From: VYFG01 sp965248685
GTDB lineage: Bacteria > Pseudomonadota > Gammaproteobacteria > Arenicellales > Poriferihabitantaceae
Assembly (NCBI GenBank): GCA_965248685.1
Contig: CBDFKC010000002.1
Location: forward strand, 558,001 to 622,000
Direction: 5' to 3'
DNA length: 64,000 nt
Each line of letters starts with the position of its first letter. Position 1 is the first letter of the stretch. Of the stretch, positions 34,902-41,974 are shown in pieces. The notes below the pieces were generated by a model. It had not been told where the DNA came from, searched no databases, and saw nothing but the letters and a program-made list of their open reading frames with translations. The translations under genes were made by a program, and so were the position numbers.

Positions 34902-35741
34902 ATGCCTACACCCTACCGCCAAAAAATAAAGAATATAGGGCCTGGTTTTGGCCCAATCTTGCTATATATTTTGCCGTTTCCGCTAGTTATTGTGGCCATT
35001 ATTGCTTTAATTGAGGGCCGTTTCTTTAAGTTGTTGTTTGCTACGGTTGCTTTGGGTTTGGTTTGGCTTGCCGCCTGGTTTATTCGGCGTGCCGCTCATT
35101 TTCAGCGAGAATCCGAGCGCCGAAAGTGGAAACGCGCCACCAGGGTCCCCTGGCGATTTTCTGCCGCGGTATTTTGTGCTGGGGCTGCTTTTATCGTTGC
35201 ATCGTTGCTGGTTGGACATAATATTCTAGTCGGTGGTTTGGCCGCTATTGCCGGCTTTGCAGGCATTGTTTTGACCTACGGATTCGATCCCCAATACTCC
35301 AACGATATGGAAGTTTCTCAGTTTGGTGTTACTCCGGAAGAAATAGAGGAAGCATTAACCGAGGCCGAGGGTAATCTGAGCGAGATAGAAGGTGCGGCCA
35401 AACAGATTGCCAATGGCGAGCTTAAGATGCGTTTAGGTCGAATCGTCGACAAAACCAGAAATGTATTGTCGCTGATCGAAGAAGATCCCAAGGATTTACG
35501 CCGGGCCCGAAAATTTCTCAAGGTTTATCTCGCTGGGGCTAAAAATGTAACGCGACAATATGCGGATACCCACAACCATCAAGAGAATGACGTTCTCGAA
35601 GAAAATTTTCGTAATGTTCTCTCCAGTATAGAAGATGTCATTGAAGAACAGCATGGCAAGCTGCTAGAAAATGACGTGTTGGATCTGGATGTCAAAATTG
35701 AAGTTCTGGAGGCCCAGCTTAAGCATGAAGGCATAATCTGA
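34902..35741 (+). CDS. XpaC-like membrane protein (5-bromo-4-chloroindolyl phosphate hydrolysis family)
   Basis: The 279-residue protein has two paired hydrophobic regions (ILLYILPFPLVIVAIIALIEG with LLFATVALGLVWLAAWFI, then FSAAVFCAGAAFIVASLLVG with ILVGGLAAIAGFAGIVLTYG), followed by a helical cytoplasmic part (TPEEIEEALTEAEGNLSEIEGAAKQI, VLSLIEEDPKDLRRARKFLKVYLAGAKNVTRQYAD). This C-terminal region and the adjacent TelA gene identify the XpaC family. It belongs to tellurite/phage/envelope-stress cassettes; the enzymatic name is historical. The TelA gene follows after 66 bp. Confidence 0.88.
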   Translation: MPTPYRQKIKNIGPGFGPILLYILPFPLVIVAIIALIEGRFFKLLFATVALGLVWLAAWFIRRAAHFQRESERRKWKRATRVPWRFSAAVFCAGAAFIVASLLVGHNILVGGLAAIAGFAGIVLTYGFDPQYSNDMEVSQFGVTPEEIEEALTEAEGNLSEIEGAAKQIANGELKMRLGRIVDKTRNVLSLIEEDPKDLRRARKFLKVYLAGAKNVTRQYADTHNHQENDVLEENFRNVLSSIEDVIEEQHGKLLENDVLDLDVKIEVLEAQLKHEGII

Positions 35742-35807
35742 ATGCACTGGACTATTATCTCAACCATAATCTAATTGCGCCCACGGGCAAACACAAAGGA
35801 GAAAAAA

Positions 35808-36971
35808 ATGACTGATACACCTATTTCTATTGCAACCGAAAATGAGGTTGCTGCTGTCACCGAAAAACTGCTTCCCGTGGTCGGAGAACAAATAAAGGAC
35901 GCCATTGATGTTACCGACGAAGACAAGATCGAAATTGACCAAATGATCGGCGAGCTGGACATGTCCGACAGCAATTCAATTATTTTCTTTGGTACCCGGG
36001 CACAACAGCAGTTAACTACTATTTCAGATAATATGTTGGAAGGTGTTCGAAGTAAAGACGTTGGACCTGCGGCGGCTTCCCTGAGCGACATGGTCGCAAC
36101 CCTGAGGGGGTTTGGCGCCGAAGATCTGGCGGTAAATCCGAGCTGGTTTGCGCGCTGGTTCCGAGGTGCTAAACCGGTGGTCAAGTTTCTCCAGGAGTAT
36201 GAGGAAATTCGTAAACAGGTTGACGTGGTAACCGATAAACTGGAAGGACATAAAACCACCCTGCTAACAGATATCGCGTCACTGGATCGACTCTATGACG
36301 CCAGCCTGGATTACTTCGGTGATTTGGAGAATTATATTCATGCCGGAGAACAGAAGCTGGTGCAGATAGATGATGTTGTTATTCCCGAAATGGCGGCAGT
36401 GGCTGAACAGAGCGAAGATGTTTTGAAGGCCCAGGAATTGCGGGATATGAGGACGTCACGAGATGATCTGGAACGTCGGGTACATGATCTGCGTTTGACT
36501 CGTACGGTAACCATGCAGGCCTTACCAAGTATTCGTCTGGTGCAGGAAAATGACAAAGGACTGATTCGAAAAATTCAATCGACGGTGGCGAATACAGTAC
36601 CTCTTTGGCGCCAGCAGTTAGCGCAATCGGTGACTATATACCGGTCGCAGCAGGCCGCGGGGACGGTAAAAGCTGCAACCGATTTGACCAATGAGTTGCT
36701 GGAGAAAAACGCAGAAAACCTGCAACAAGCCAATCGTGAGGTCCGAGAGCAAATAGAACGCGGGGTGTTTGACCTTGAGACGGTCAAGACTGCCAACATC
36801 AAACTAATCGAAACCATCGAAGAGAGTTTGCAAATTGCCGATGAAGGTAAACGCCAAAGAGCGCAGGCAGTGGTGCAATTGGAAGAGTGTGAGCGGGAGC
36901 TGCGCGCTGTTTTGACCGCTGCCTCCGCCCGGGTAAAAACCGTGGAACCTGTCGAAACTAAAGAGGCATAG
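35808..36971 (+). CDS. telA: TelA family protein (toxic anion resistance)
   Basis: ATG 35808 has a strong AAAGGAG site 6-7 bases upstream. The 387-residue, mostly helical protein contains the TelA signatures WFARWFRGAKPVVKFLQEYEEIRKQVDVVTDKLEGHKTTLLTDIASLDRLYD, LRLTRTVTMQALPSIRLVQ and LWRQQLAQSVTIYRSQQAA. Family members occur in tellurite-resistance and Ter-type stress loci and are thought to act near the membrane together with XpaC. The SPFH gene follows after 3 bp. Confidence 0.94.
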   Translation: MTDTPISIATENEVAAVTEKLLPVVGEQIKDAIDVTDEDKIEIDQMIGELDMSDSNSIIFFGTRAQQQLTTISDNMLEGVRSKDVGPAAASLSDMVATLRGFGAEDLAVNPSWFARWFRGAKPVVKFLQEYEEIRKQVDVVTDKLEGHKTTLLTDIASLDRLYDASLDYFGDLENYIHAGEQKLVQIDDVVIPEMAAVAEQSEDVLKAQELRDMRTSRDDLERRVHDLRLTRTVTMQALPSIRLVQENDKGLIRKIQSTVANTVPLWRQQLAQSVTIYRSQQAAGTVKAATDLTNELLEKNAENLQQANREVREQIERGVFDLETVKTANIKLIETIEESLQIADEGKRQRAQAVVQLEECERELRAVLTAASARVKTVEPVETKEA

Positions 36972-36974
36972 ATC

Positions 36975-38069
36975 ATGGGGCTTTGGGACATCATTACTGG
37001 TCAGTTTATTGACGTCATCGAGTGGATGAGTGACGAAGAGGATTTGATGGTGAAGCGGTTTGATCGCGATGATAATGAGATCAAATACGGTGCCATGCTC
37101 ACGGTGCGGGAATCACAAACCGCCGTGTTTGTTAATGAAGGTCAAATCGCTGATGTTTTTCCACCTGGTCTGTACCAACTTGAGACTGCCAATCTACCCA
37201 TTTTGACCACTCTTCAATCCTGGGCCCATGGTTTTGACAGTCCGTTTAAGGCCGAGGTTTATTTTATTTCGAGCAAACAGTTTATCGATCTAAAGTGGGG
37301 CACCAAGAATCCGATAATGATGCGTGATAAAGAATTTGGCGGGGTTCGATTGCGCGGCTTTGGTTCCTATTCCATCCGGGTTTCCGACCCGGCTAAATTT
37401 ATCAAGGAAGTTGCTGGAACTGATGACTATTTCACCACCGATGAAATAACCGATCAATTACGCAATGTGATTGTGTCAAGGTTTGCAGAAATCACCGCCG
37501 AGGCAGGGATTCCGATTCTCGACCTGGCGGCTAATTATGATGACCTTGGAGAGTTTCTCGCCAATCGGATCAACCCTGAATTCCAGGAGTATGGCCTCGA
37601 TCTGACTAAATTGCTGGTGGAGAATATCTCGTTGCCAAGTGAAGTCGAAAAAGCGCTGGATAAAAGAACTTCCATGGGAATGGTTGGTAATTTGCGAACC
37701 TACACCGAGTTCCAGACAGCAGAAGCCCTTGGCACGGCAGCGGCGAATCCAGGAACTGGCGGTGCCGGTGTCGCCATGGGCATGGGGTTTGCCATGGCCA
37801 ATAAGCTCGGGGAAACTTTAAATGCGCCCCCCACAAATACCGATAGCGGACCTCCACCAATACCCAGCGAGCCGCAATATTATCTGGTGGTGGATGATAA
37901 ACGTGCCGGCCCCTATGACCCGGGCGAATTAAAGCAACAGGCCGAAAATGGAACCCTAATCAGAGACACACTGGTGTGGAGGGGAGGAATGCGGAAATGG
38001 CGTCGGGCCGCAGATTTAGACGAAATTGCCGAGGTGCTGGAACATATTCCTCCCCAAATTCCCGCTTGA
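36975..38069 (+). CDS. SPFH-domain protein with C-terminal GYF_2 domain (YdjI/virion-core-like)
   Basis: The 364-residue protein begins MGLWDIITGQFIDVIEW, typical of YdjI-type SPFH proteins. The SPFH/band-7 domain covers about residues 30-235 (YGAMLTVRESQTAVFVNEGQIADVFPPGLYQL, FISSKQFIDLKWGTKNPI, RGFGSYSIRV, LVENISLPSEVEKALDKR). A Gly/Ala-rich linker leads to a GYF_2 domain at about 305-355 (YYLVVDDKRAGPYDPGELKQQ ... LVWRGGMRKWRRA). Such proteins form membrane-associated scaffolds. It lies three bases after TelA and is probably translationally coupled. Confidence 0.92.
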   Translation: MGLWDIITGQFIDVIEWMSDEEDLMVKRFDRDDNEIKYGAMLTVRESQTAVFVNEGQIADVFPPGLYQLETANLPILTTLQSWAHGFDSPFKAEVYFISSKQFIDLKWGTKNPIMMRDKEFGGVRLRGFGSYSIRVSDPAKFIKEVAGTDDYFTTDEITDQLRNVIVSRFAEITAEAGIPILDLAANYDDLGEFLANRINPEFQEYGLDLTKLLVENISLPSEVEKALDKRTSMGMVGNLRTYTEFQTAEALGTAAANPGTGGAGVAMGMGFAMANKLGETLNAPPTNTDSGPPPIPSEPQYYLVVDDKRAGPYDPGELKQQAENGTLIRDTLVWRGGMRKWRRAADLDEIAEVLEHIPPQIPA

Positions 38070-38386
38070 TGTTTTCTTGTTTGGATAATGTATTGCAGGC
38101 GTCAAACTAGGGCGCCTGCTCAACCTAGCCCGAATATTTCATAAGGGCGGACACCGATTAACTAAAAGCTAAAATGAATCAGAGTCATACGACAGTTTTT
38201 AGGCAAAACTTACTGGTACATTTTGTCCTTCTGGATTTAGCCGCCAATCTGGCGTCGCATCTTGAACGATCGACCTCGAACCATAGCTACGGCTATGCTT
38301 CCTCGTCCGATAGTCCAACCTGCTTAACCAGCTTGTCGCTAAATTCCAGACCTTTATGAAATTTCCGGGCTAGCGAGTGAAGTATT
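38070..38386. other. 317-bp gap with several small dyads, inside the stress cassette
   Basis: A perfect 7-bp stem GCAGGCG/CGCCTGC (38095-38101 and 38113-38119) follows the SPFH gene but has no T tract. Further on are CGCCA-ATC-TGGCG (around 38247) and CATAGC-TACG-GCTATG (around 38282-38297). The second half (about 38235-38345) has the look of a dispersed intergenic repeat unit. A 61-codon frame over it (38174-38359) has no coding features. The zinc-ribbon gene start lies at the right end. Confidence 0.45.
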
Positions 38387-39547
38387 TTGGAAGCTACTAC
38401 GGTCCAGGCAAAGCAACACGCATTTCCCTGCCAGCAATGTGGCTCACAATTACAGTATCTTGAAGGTACTGACCAGCTAGTATGTGAGCACTGCGGGCAT
38501 CAGCACCGATTTACCCTTTCGGTCGATCCTATTGAAGAATATGATTTTCATTCGACTCTGAAACATATACCCGGTGGCGCACCGGATGCGGTTCAAATTA
38601 CCGTCAAATGTGTATCCTGTTCTGCAGAATTTGAATTCGATAAGAATCTGCATGCGGATGAATGTCCATTCTGCGGCACCCAAATAGTGGTCGACGGATA
38701 CGAGCACAGATTAATTCAGCCAAAAGCCCTGCTACCGTTTCATATTGACGCCAAAGTGGCGGTTGAGGCGTACCGTAAATGGTTGAAAAAATTGTGGTTT
38801 GCGCCCAATAGATTGAAAAAGTATGCGCATAAGGAGCGCAAGCTTAATGGTGTCTACGTACCTTATTGGACCTACGATTGCTCCTGCTTTACCCAATACA
38901 GTGGTCAGCGAGGCACTATCTATCAGGTTTCCCAACAAGTCCGGGTTCGGGTTAATGGCCGCATGACAACCCAGATGAGGAAAGTGAATAAAATACGCTG
39001 GACTCCGGTTTCAGGAAGCGTACAGCGATCCTTCGATGATGTTTTAATTTACGCTACTGATTCCCTGCCCCGCAGTATGGCCAGGGAACTAGCGCCCTGG
39101 GATCTCGATCAGCTGGCGCCCTACCAGGAAGAATTTCTCAGTGGGTTTCAGAGCGAGGTATATAAAGTCGAATTAGATCAAGGATTTGATCACGCAAAGG
39201 ACAGAATGCATCCGGTGATTCGACAGGATATTCGACAGGATATTGGTGGCGATCAGCAGCGAATTACCAGCGCTAATACTAATTACAGCAATATCCGGTT
39301 CAAACACATTCTGCTGCCGTTTTGGATAGCGGGTTTTAGATTTCGCAATAAAACCTATCAGTTTATTGTCAATGCACGAACCGGCGAAGTTCAGGGTGAT
39401 CGTCCTTACAGCGTGGTCAAAATTGCCCTGGCGGTAGTAGTTGGGGCAACCGTGCTAGGAACCCTGGGATACATATATTTGCAGGGTAGTGCGACCACGG
39501 GATTCGATACCATTTCGATTCCATGGACAAATTACAACTATCAGTGA
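38387..39547 (+). CDS. Double zinc-ribbon membrane protein (YdjG-like)
   Basis: The frame opens with TTG 38387. The 386-residue protein has two zinc ribbons in its first 110 residues: CQQCGSQ with CEHCGH, and CVSCSAEF with CPFCGTQ. A middle domain follows (YVPYWTYDCSCFTQYSGQRG, RWTPVSGSVQRSFDDVLIYA, LPFWIAGFRFRNKTYQF), with one membrane helix near the C-terminus (IALAVVVGATVLGTLGYIYL). Similar proteins sit beside SPFH, PspA or TelA genes, as YdjG does in the Bacillus ydjFGHI operon. It is probably the final member of the membrane-stress cassette, despite the 317-bp gap. Confidence 0.85.
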   Translation: MEATTVQAKQHAFPCQQCGSQLQYLEGTDQLVCEHCGHQHRFTLSVDPIEEYDFHSTLKHIPGGAPDAVQITVKCVSCSAEFEFDKNLHADECPFCGTQIVVDGYEHRLIQPKALLPFHIDAKVAVEAYRKWLKKLWFAPNRLKKYAHKERKLNGVYVPYWTYDCSCFTQYSGQRGTIYQVSQQVRVRVNGRMTTQMRKVNKIRWTPVSGSVQRSFDDVLIYATDSLPRSMARELAPWDLDQLAPYQEEFLSGFQSEVYKVELDQGFDHAKDRMHPVIRQDIRQDIGGDQQRITSANTNYSNIRFKHILLPFWIAGFRFRNKTYQFIVNARTGEVQGDRPYSVVKIALAVVVGATVLGTLGYIYLQGSATTGFDTISIPWTNYNYQ

Positions 39548-39554
39548 TTGGAGC

Positions 39555-40001
39555 CTACCACCTTGGAATAATGTTTTGGTGGTTAGGGTCACGGTAGATT
39601 CTCCAGGGATTCCAGCCAAACACATAATCTCGCAGCCCATAGTTGGCCAGCATCAATCCACCCAGAACTACCAACCAGGCATATTGATTTAATTTAACCA
39701 GGCCACTGGCATTGGTCGCGAACAAAATTAATCCGATCCCAAGGAATATCATCCCAAGGGCTGATTCAAGGCAGAAACACTGCCCCTCCCTGGCCCGGGA
39801 CGGAGAATTCGATCCCAATCGGTGGTTAGCGTACAAAACCAAATCCCTGATCAAGGTATGGATAAAAAATACTGCGCAGAGGGTTAAGATAAAATGGCCG
39901 ACAGAGAGCTCTGTCGGCCATTGGTCTATCAAAAAGCCGGCTGCAGTGAGAACCAGTGCAATGCCGGCTGGTTCGATTGCTCGGCGCATACCCCGGGTCA
40001 T
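39555..40001 (-). CDS. Small membrane protein of unknown function
   Basis: The 148-residue protein has four likely membrane helices (AGIALVLTAAGFLIDQW, VGHFILTLCAVFFIHTLI, ALGMIFLGIGLILFATNA, YAWLVVLGGLMLANYGL) joined by short basic loops and ending in NPWRIYRDPNHQNIIPRW. No family is recognised. It ends 8 bp from the converging zinc-ribbon gene and starts 21 bp after the SSB stop on the same strand. Two in-frame ATG codons (positions 1 and 5) are possible starts. Confidence 0.7.
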   Translation of the reverse strand: MTRGMRRAIEPAGIALVLTAAGFLIDQWPTELSVGHFILTLCAVFFIHTLIRDLVLYANHRLGSNSPSRAREGQCFCLESALGMIFLGIGLILFATNASGLVKLNQYAWLVVLGGLMLANYGLRDYVFGWNPWRIYRDPNHQNIIPRW

Positions 40002-40022
40002 AACCCGGGAGTAGCGCCCAGG

Positions 40023-40502
40023 TTAAAACGGGATATCGTCGTCAAAGTCGTCATTGACCCGTTGCTTAGGTTGGGCTGGTGCATTGGACTGTTGAGGAGC
40101 GGGCGGCCGTGCGGGTGCAGGCGCAGACTGATTGTAATCATTCATGCCCGAATCACCTCCACCGCCGCGACTGTCCAACATCTGCATTTCGTTTGCGACA
40201 ATTTCAGTGGAATAGCGGTCCTGCCCTTCTTTGTCTTGCCACTTGCGGGTCTGCAATTTGCCTTCAATATATACCTTCGATCCCTTTTTCAGATATTCGC
40301 CGGCAATTTCTCCCAGGCGGTTAAACATTACTATGCGATGCCATTCGGTACGCTCCTGCTGTTCTCCGGTTTGCTTGTCTTTCCATGATTCACTGGTTGC
40401 CAGGGCTAAATTAGCCACTGCTGATCCGCTTGGGGTGTAACGCATTTCTGGGTCACGTCCCAGGTTTCCAACCAGGATAACCTTATTGATACCTCTTGCC
40501 AT
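40023..40502 (-). CDS. ssb: Single-stranded DNA-binding protein
   Basis: ATG 40502 is preceded by a perfect AGGAGGT, which decides the start. The 159-residue protein has the OB fold (MARGINKVILVGNLGRDPEMRYTPSGSAVANLALATSESW, TEWHRIVMFNRLGEIAGEYLKKGSKVYIEGKLQTRKWQDKEGQ), a Gly/Pro/Gln linker and the acidic tip DFDDDIPF that docks repair enzymes. It protects ssDNA in replication and repair. The order uvrA, MFS, ssb is a common gammaproteobacterial arrangement. Confidence 0.98.
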   Translation of the reverse strand: MARGINKVILVGNLGRDPEMRYTPSGSAVANLALATSESWKDKQTGEQQERTEWHRIVMFNRLGEIAGEYLKKGSKVYIEGKLQTRKWQDKEGQDRYSTEIVANEMQMLDSRGGGGDSGMNDYNQSAPAPARPPAPQQSNAPAQPKQRVNDDFDDDIPF

Positions 40503-40515
40503 GATTTTGACCTCC

Positions 40516-41928
40516 TTAGGTCTGTTTGAGTTGATGAAGTGCAGCGATGTCCAGTTCCTTGTCATCGACTTTTAAATACGCCAGCGTTTCACCGCGAACG
40601 ATGATAACTTCCTGAACACCTCTGACCCTGCCTATTCTATCAACCAGCGCGTCAATCTGCGAGGGTGATTGTTCACCAATGGATATTACTCTGGATGAAG
40701 ATAGTAGGAATCCCGGTGCAGCCCAGGCAACCCAACACCAAATTGCCGCCATGGCGGCACAAAACCAGAAAACACTGGAAGGTCCGTAGCGGCCAGCGAG
40801 CACTCCGGCGATGATTCCACCACAAAATACGCCGAAAAATTGTAAGCTATTGTAGACACCAATGGCGGTTCCTTTACTTGCTGCTGGCGCTACCCGGGAA
40901 ACCAGTGATGGCAGCATGGCCTCGAGGGCGTTAAATCCGACAAAGAATGCCCATATCGCGAGCAATAACAGGCTGAATTGCGGCTGCCCCTGGCCGCTGA
41001 CCAATGCTAAAAGCACCAGTGAGGATCCGAGGATCAGGGTGCCCAGGCGAAAAACCAGGGTAACCTTTTCAGATCGGGATGCTGCCATGATAAGCGGAAT
41101 CATTGCCACCACTGAAAGCACCAGAATTGGAAGATATACCTTCCAGTGTTGTTCCAAGGTCAGGTCCCCGACTTGGGTTATCTGCGCGGGTACCACAACA
41201 AAAAGCGCGGTTAGCACCATATGTAAAACGAAAATACCAAAATCAAGGCGCAATAACTGACGATCCTTAAGAACTTCCCCAATCTGGGCCAGCGCAGGGA
41301 TAACGTCACGGTGCAATATCCGCCGCTCCGGAGTGGGTACTCCCTTGTGTAATCCAACGATTGCGAGCAACGCCATGATAGAGGTAATCCAGAACAGTCC
41401 ATCAATTCCGATCTGGCCTGCCAAGGGAGGAGCGATGGATATTGATAACAGAAATACCAGACCGATACTCATGCCGATCATTGCCATCGCCTTGGTTCGT
41501 TGCTCTTCCCGGGTTAGATCGGCAGTCAGCGCAAGAACAGCGGAGGAAATTGCACCCCCTCCCTGGATAGCCCTGCCAATAACCAGCCATTCGATGCTGG
41601 AAGCAAGGGCTGCAACTACGCTGCCCAAGGCGAATATCAACAGCCCTATGGTAATTATCTTTTTCCGACCGATTCGGTCAGAGAGCAAACCAAATGGGAT
41701 CTGCAACATCGCCTGAGTAAGTCCATAAGCGCCGAGCGTCAGTCCCACCATTAGTGGTGTAGACCCCGGCAGGCTGGATGCGTAAACAGCCATTACCGGC
41801 AACAGCAAAAACAAGCCAAACATTCTCAGACCGAAAATAGCCGCGAGAGAAAACACCGCTCTTTTTTCCGTCCGGCTCATGCCGTCTTGGCGATTATTAT
41901 TTTGCAATTGTACTTGGTCGAATGTCAC
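40516..41928 (-). CDS. MFS transporter with C-terminal YAM domain (YajR-like)
   Basis: The 470-residue protein has twelve predicted helices with the MFS motif A (GLLSDRIGRKKIITIG), plus a soluble C-terminal ferredoxin-like domain of about 70 residues (SQIDALVDRIGRVRGVQEVIIVRGETLAYLKVDDKELDIAALHQL) that matches the YAM domain of E. coli YajR. The transported substrate is unknown. It is divergent from uvrA (46 bp) and 13 bp upstream of ssb. The ATG at residue 17 (MSRTEKRAVFSLA) is a possible alternative start. Confidence 0.92.
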   Translation of the reverse strand: MTFDQVQLQNNNRQDGMSRTEKRAVFSLAAIFGLRMFGLFLLLPVMAVYASSLPGSTPLMVGLTLGAYGLTQAMLQIPFGLLSDRIGRKKIITIGLLIFALGSVVAALASSIEWLVIGRAIQGGGAISSAVLALTADLTREEQRTKAMAMIGMSIGLVFLLSISIAPPLAGQIGIDGLFWITSIMALLAIVGLHKGVPTPERRILHRDVIPALAQIGEVLKDRQLLRLDFGIFVLHMVLTALFVVVPAQITQVGDLTLEQHWKVYLPILVLSVVAMIPLIMAASRSEKVTLVFRLGTLILGSSLVLLALVSGQGQPQFSLLLLAIWAFFVGFNALEAMLPSLVSRVAPAASKGTAIGVYNSLQFFGVFCGGIIAGVLAGRYGPSSVFWFCAAMAAIWCWVAWAAPGFLLSSSRVISIGEQSPSQIDALVDRIGRVRGVQEVIIVRGETLAYLKVDDKELDIAALHQLKQT

Positions 41929-41974
41929 GAGGACGCGTATAGTATCAGGTTTACTTTTTGTTCCCTAGTTCCTG

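Noticed and set aside
38174..38359. 61-codon plus-strand frame before the zinc-ribbon gene
   Set aside because: It covers the hairpin-rich repeat-like stretch and has a composition unlike the neighbouring genes.
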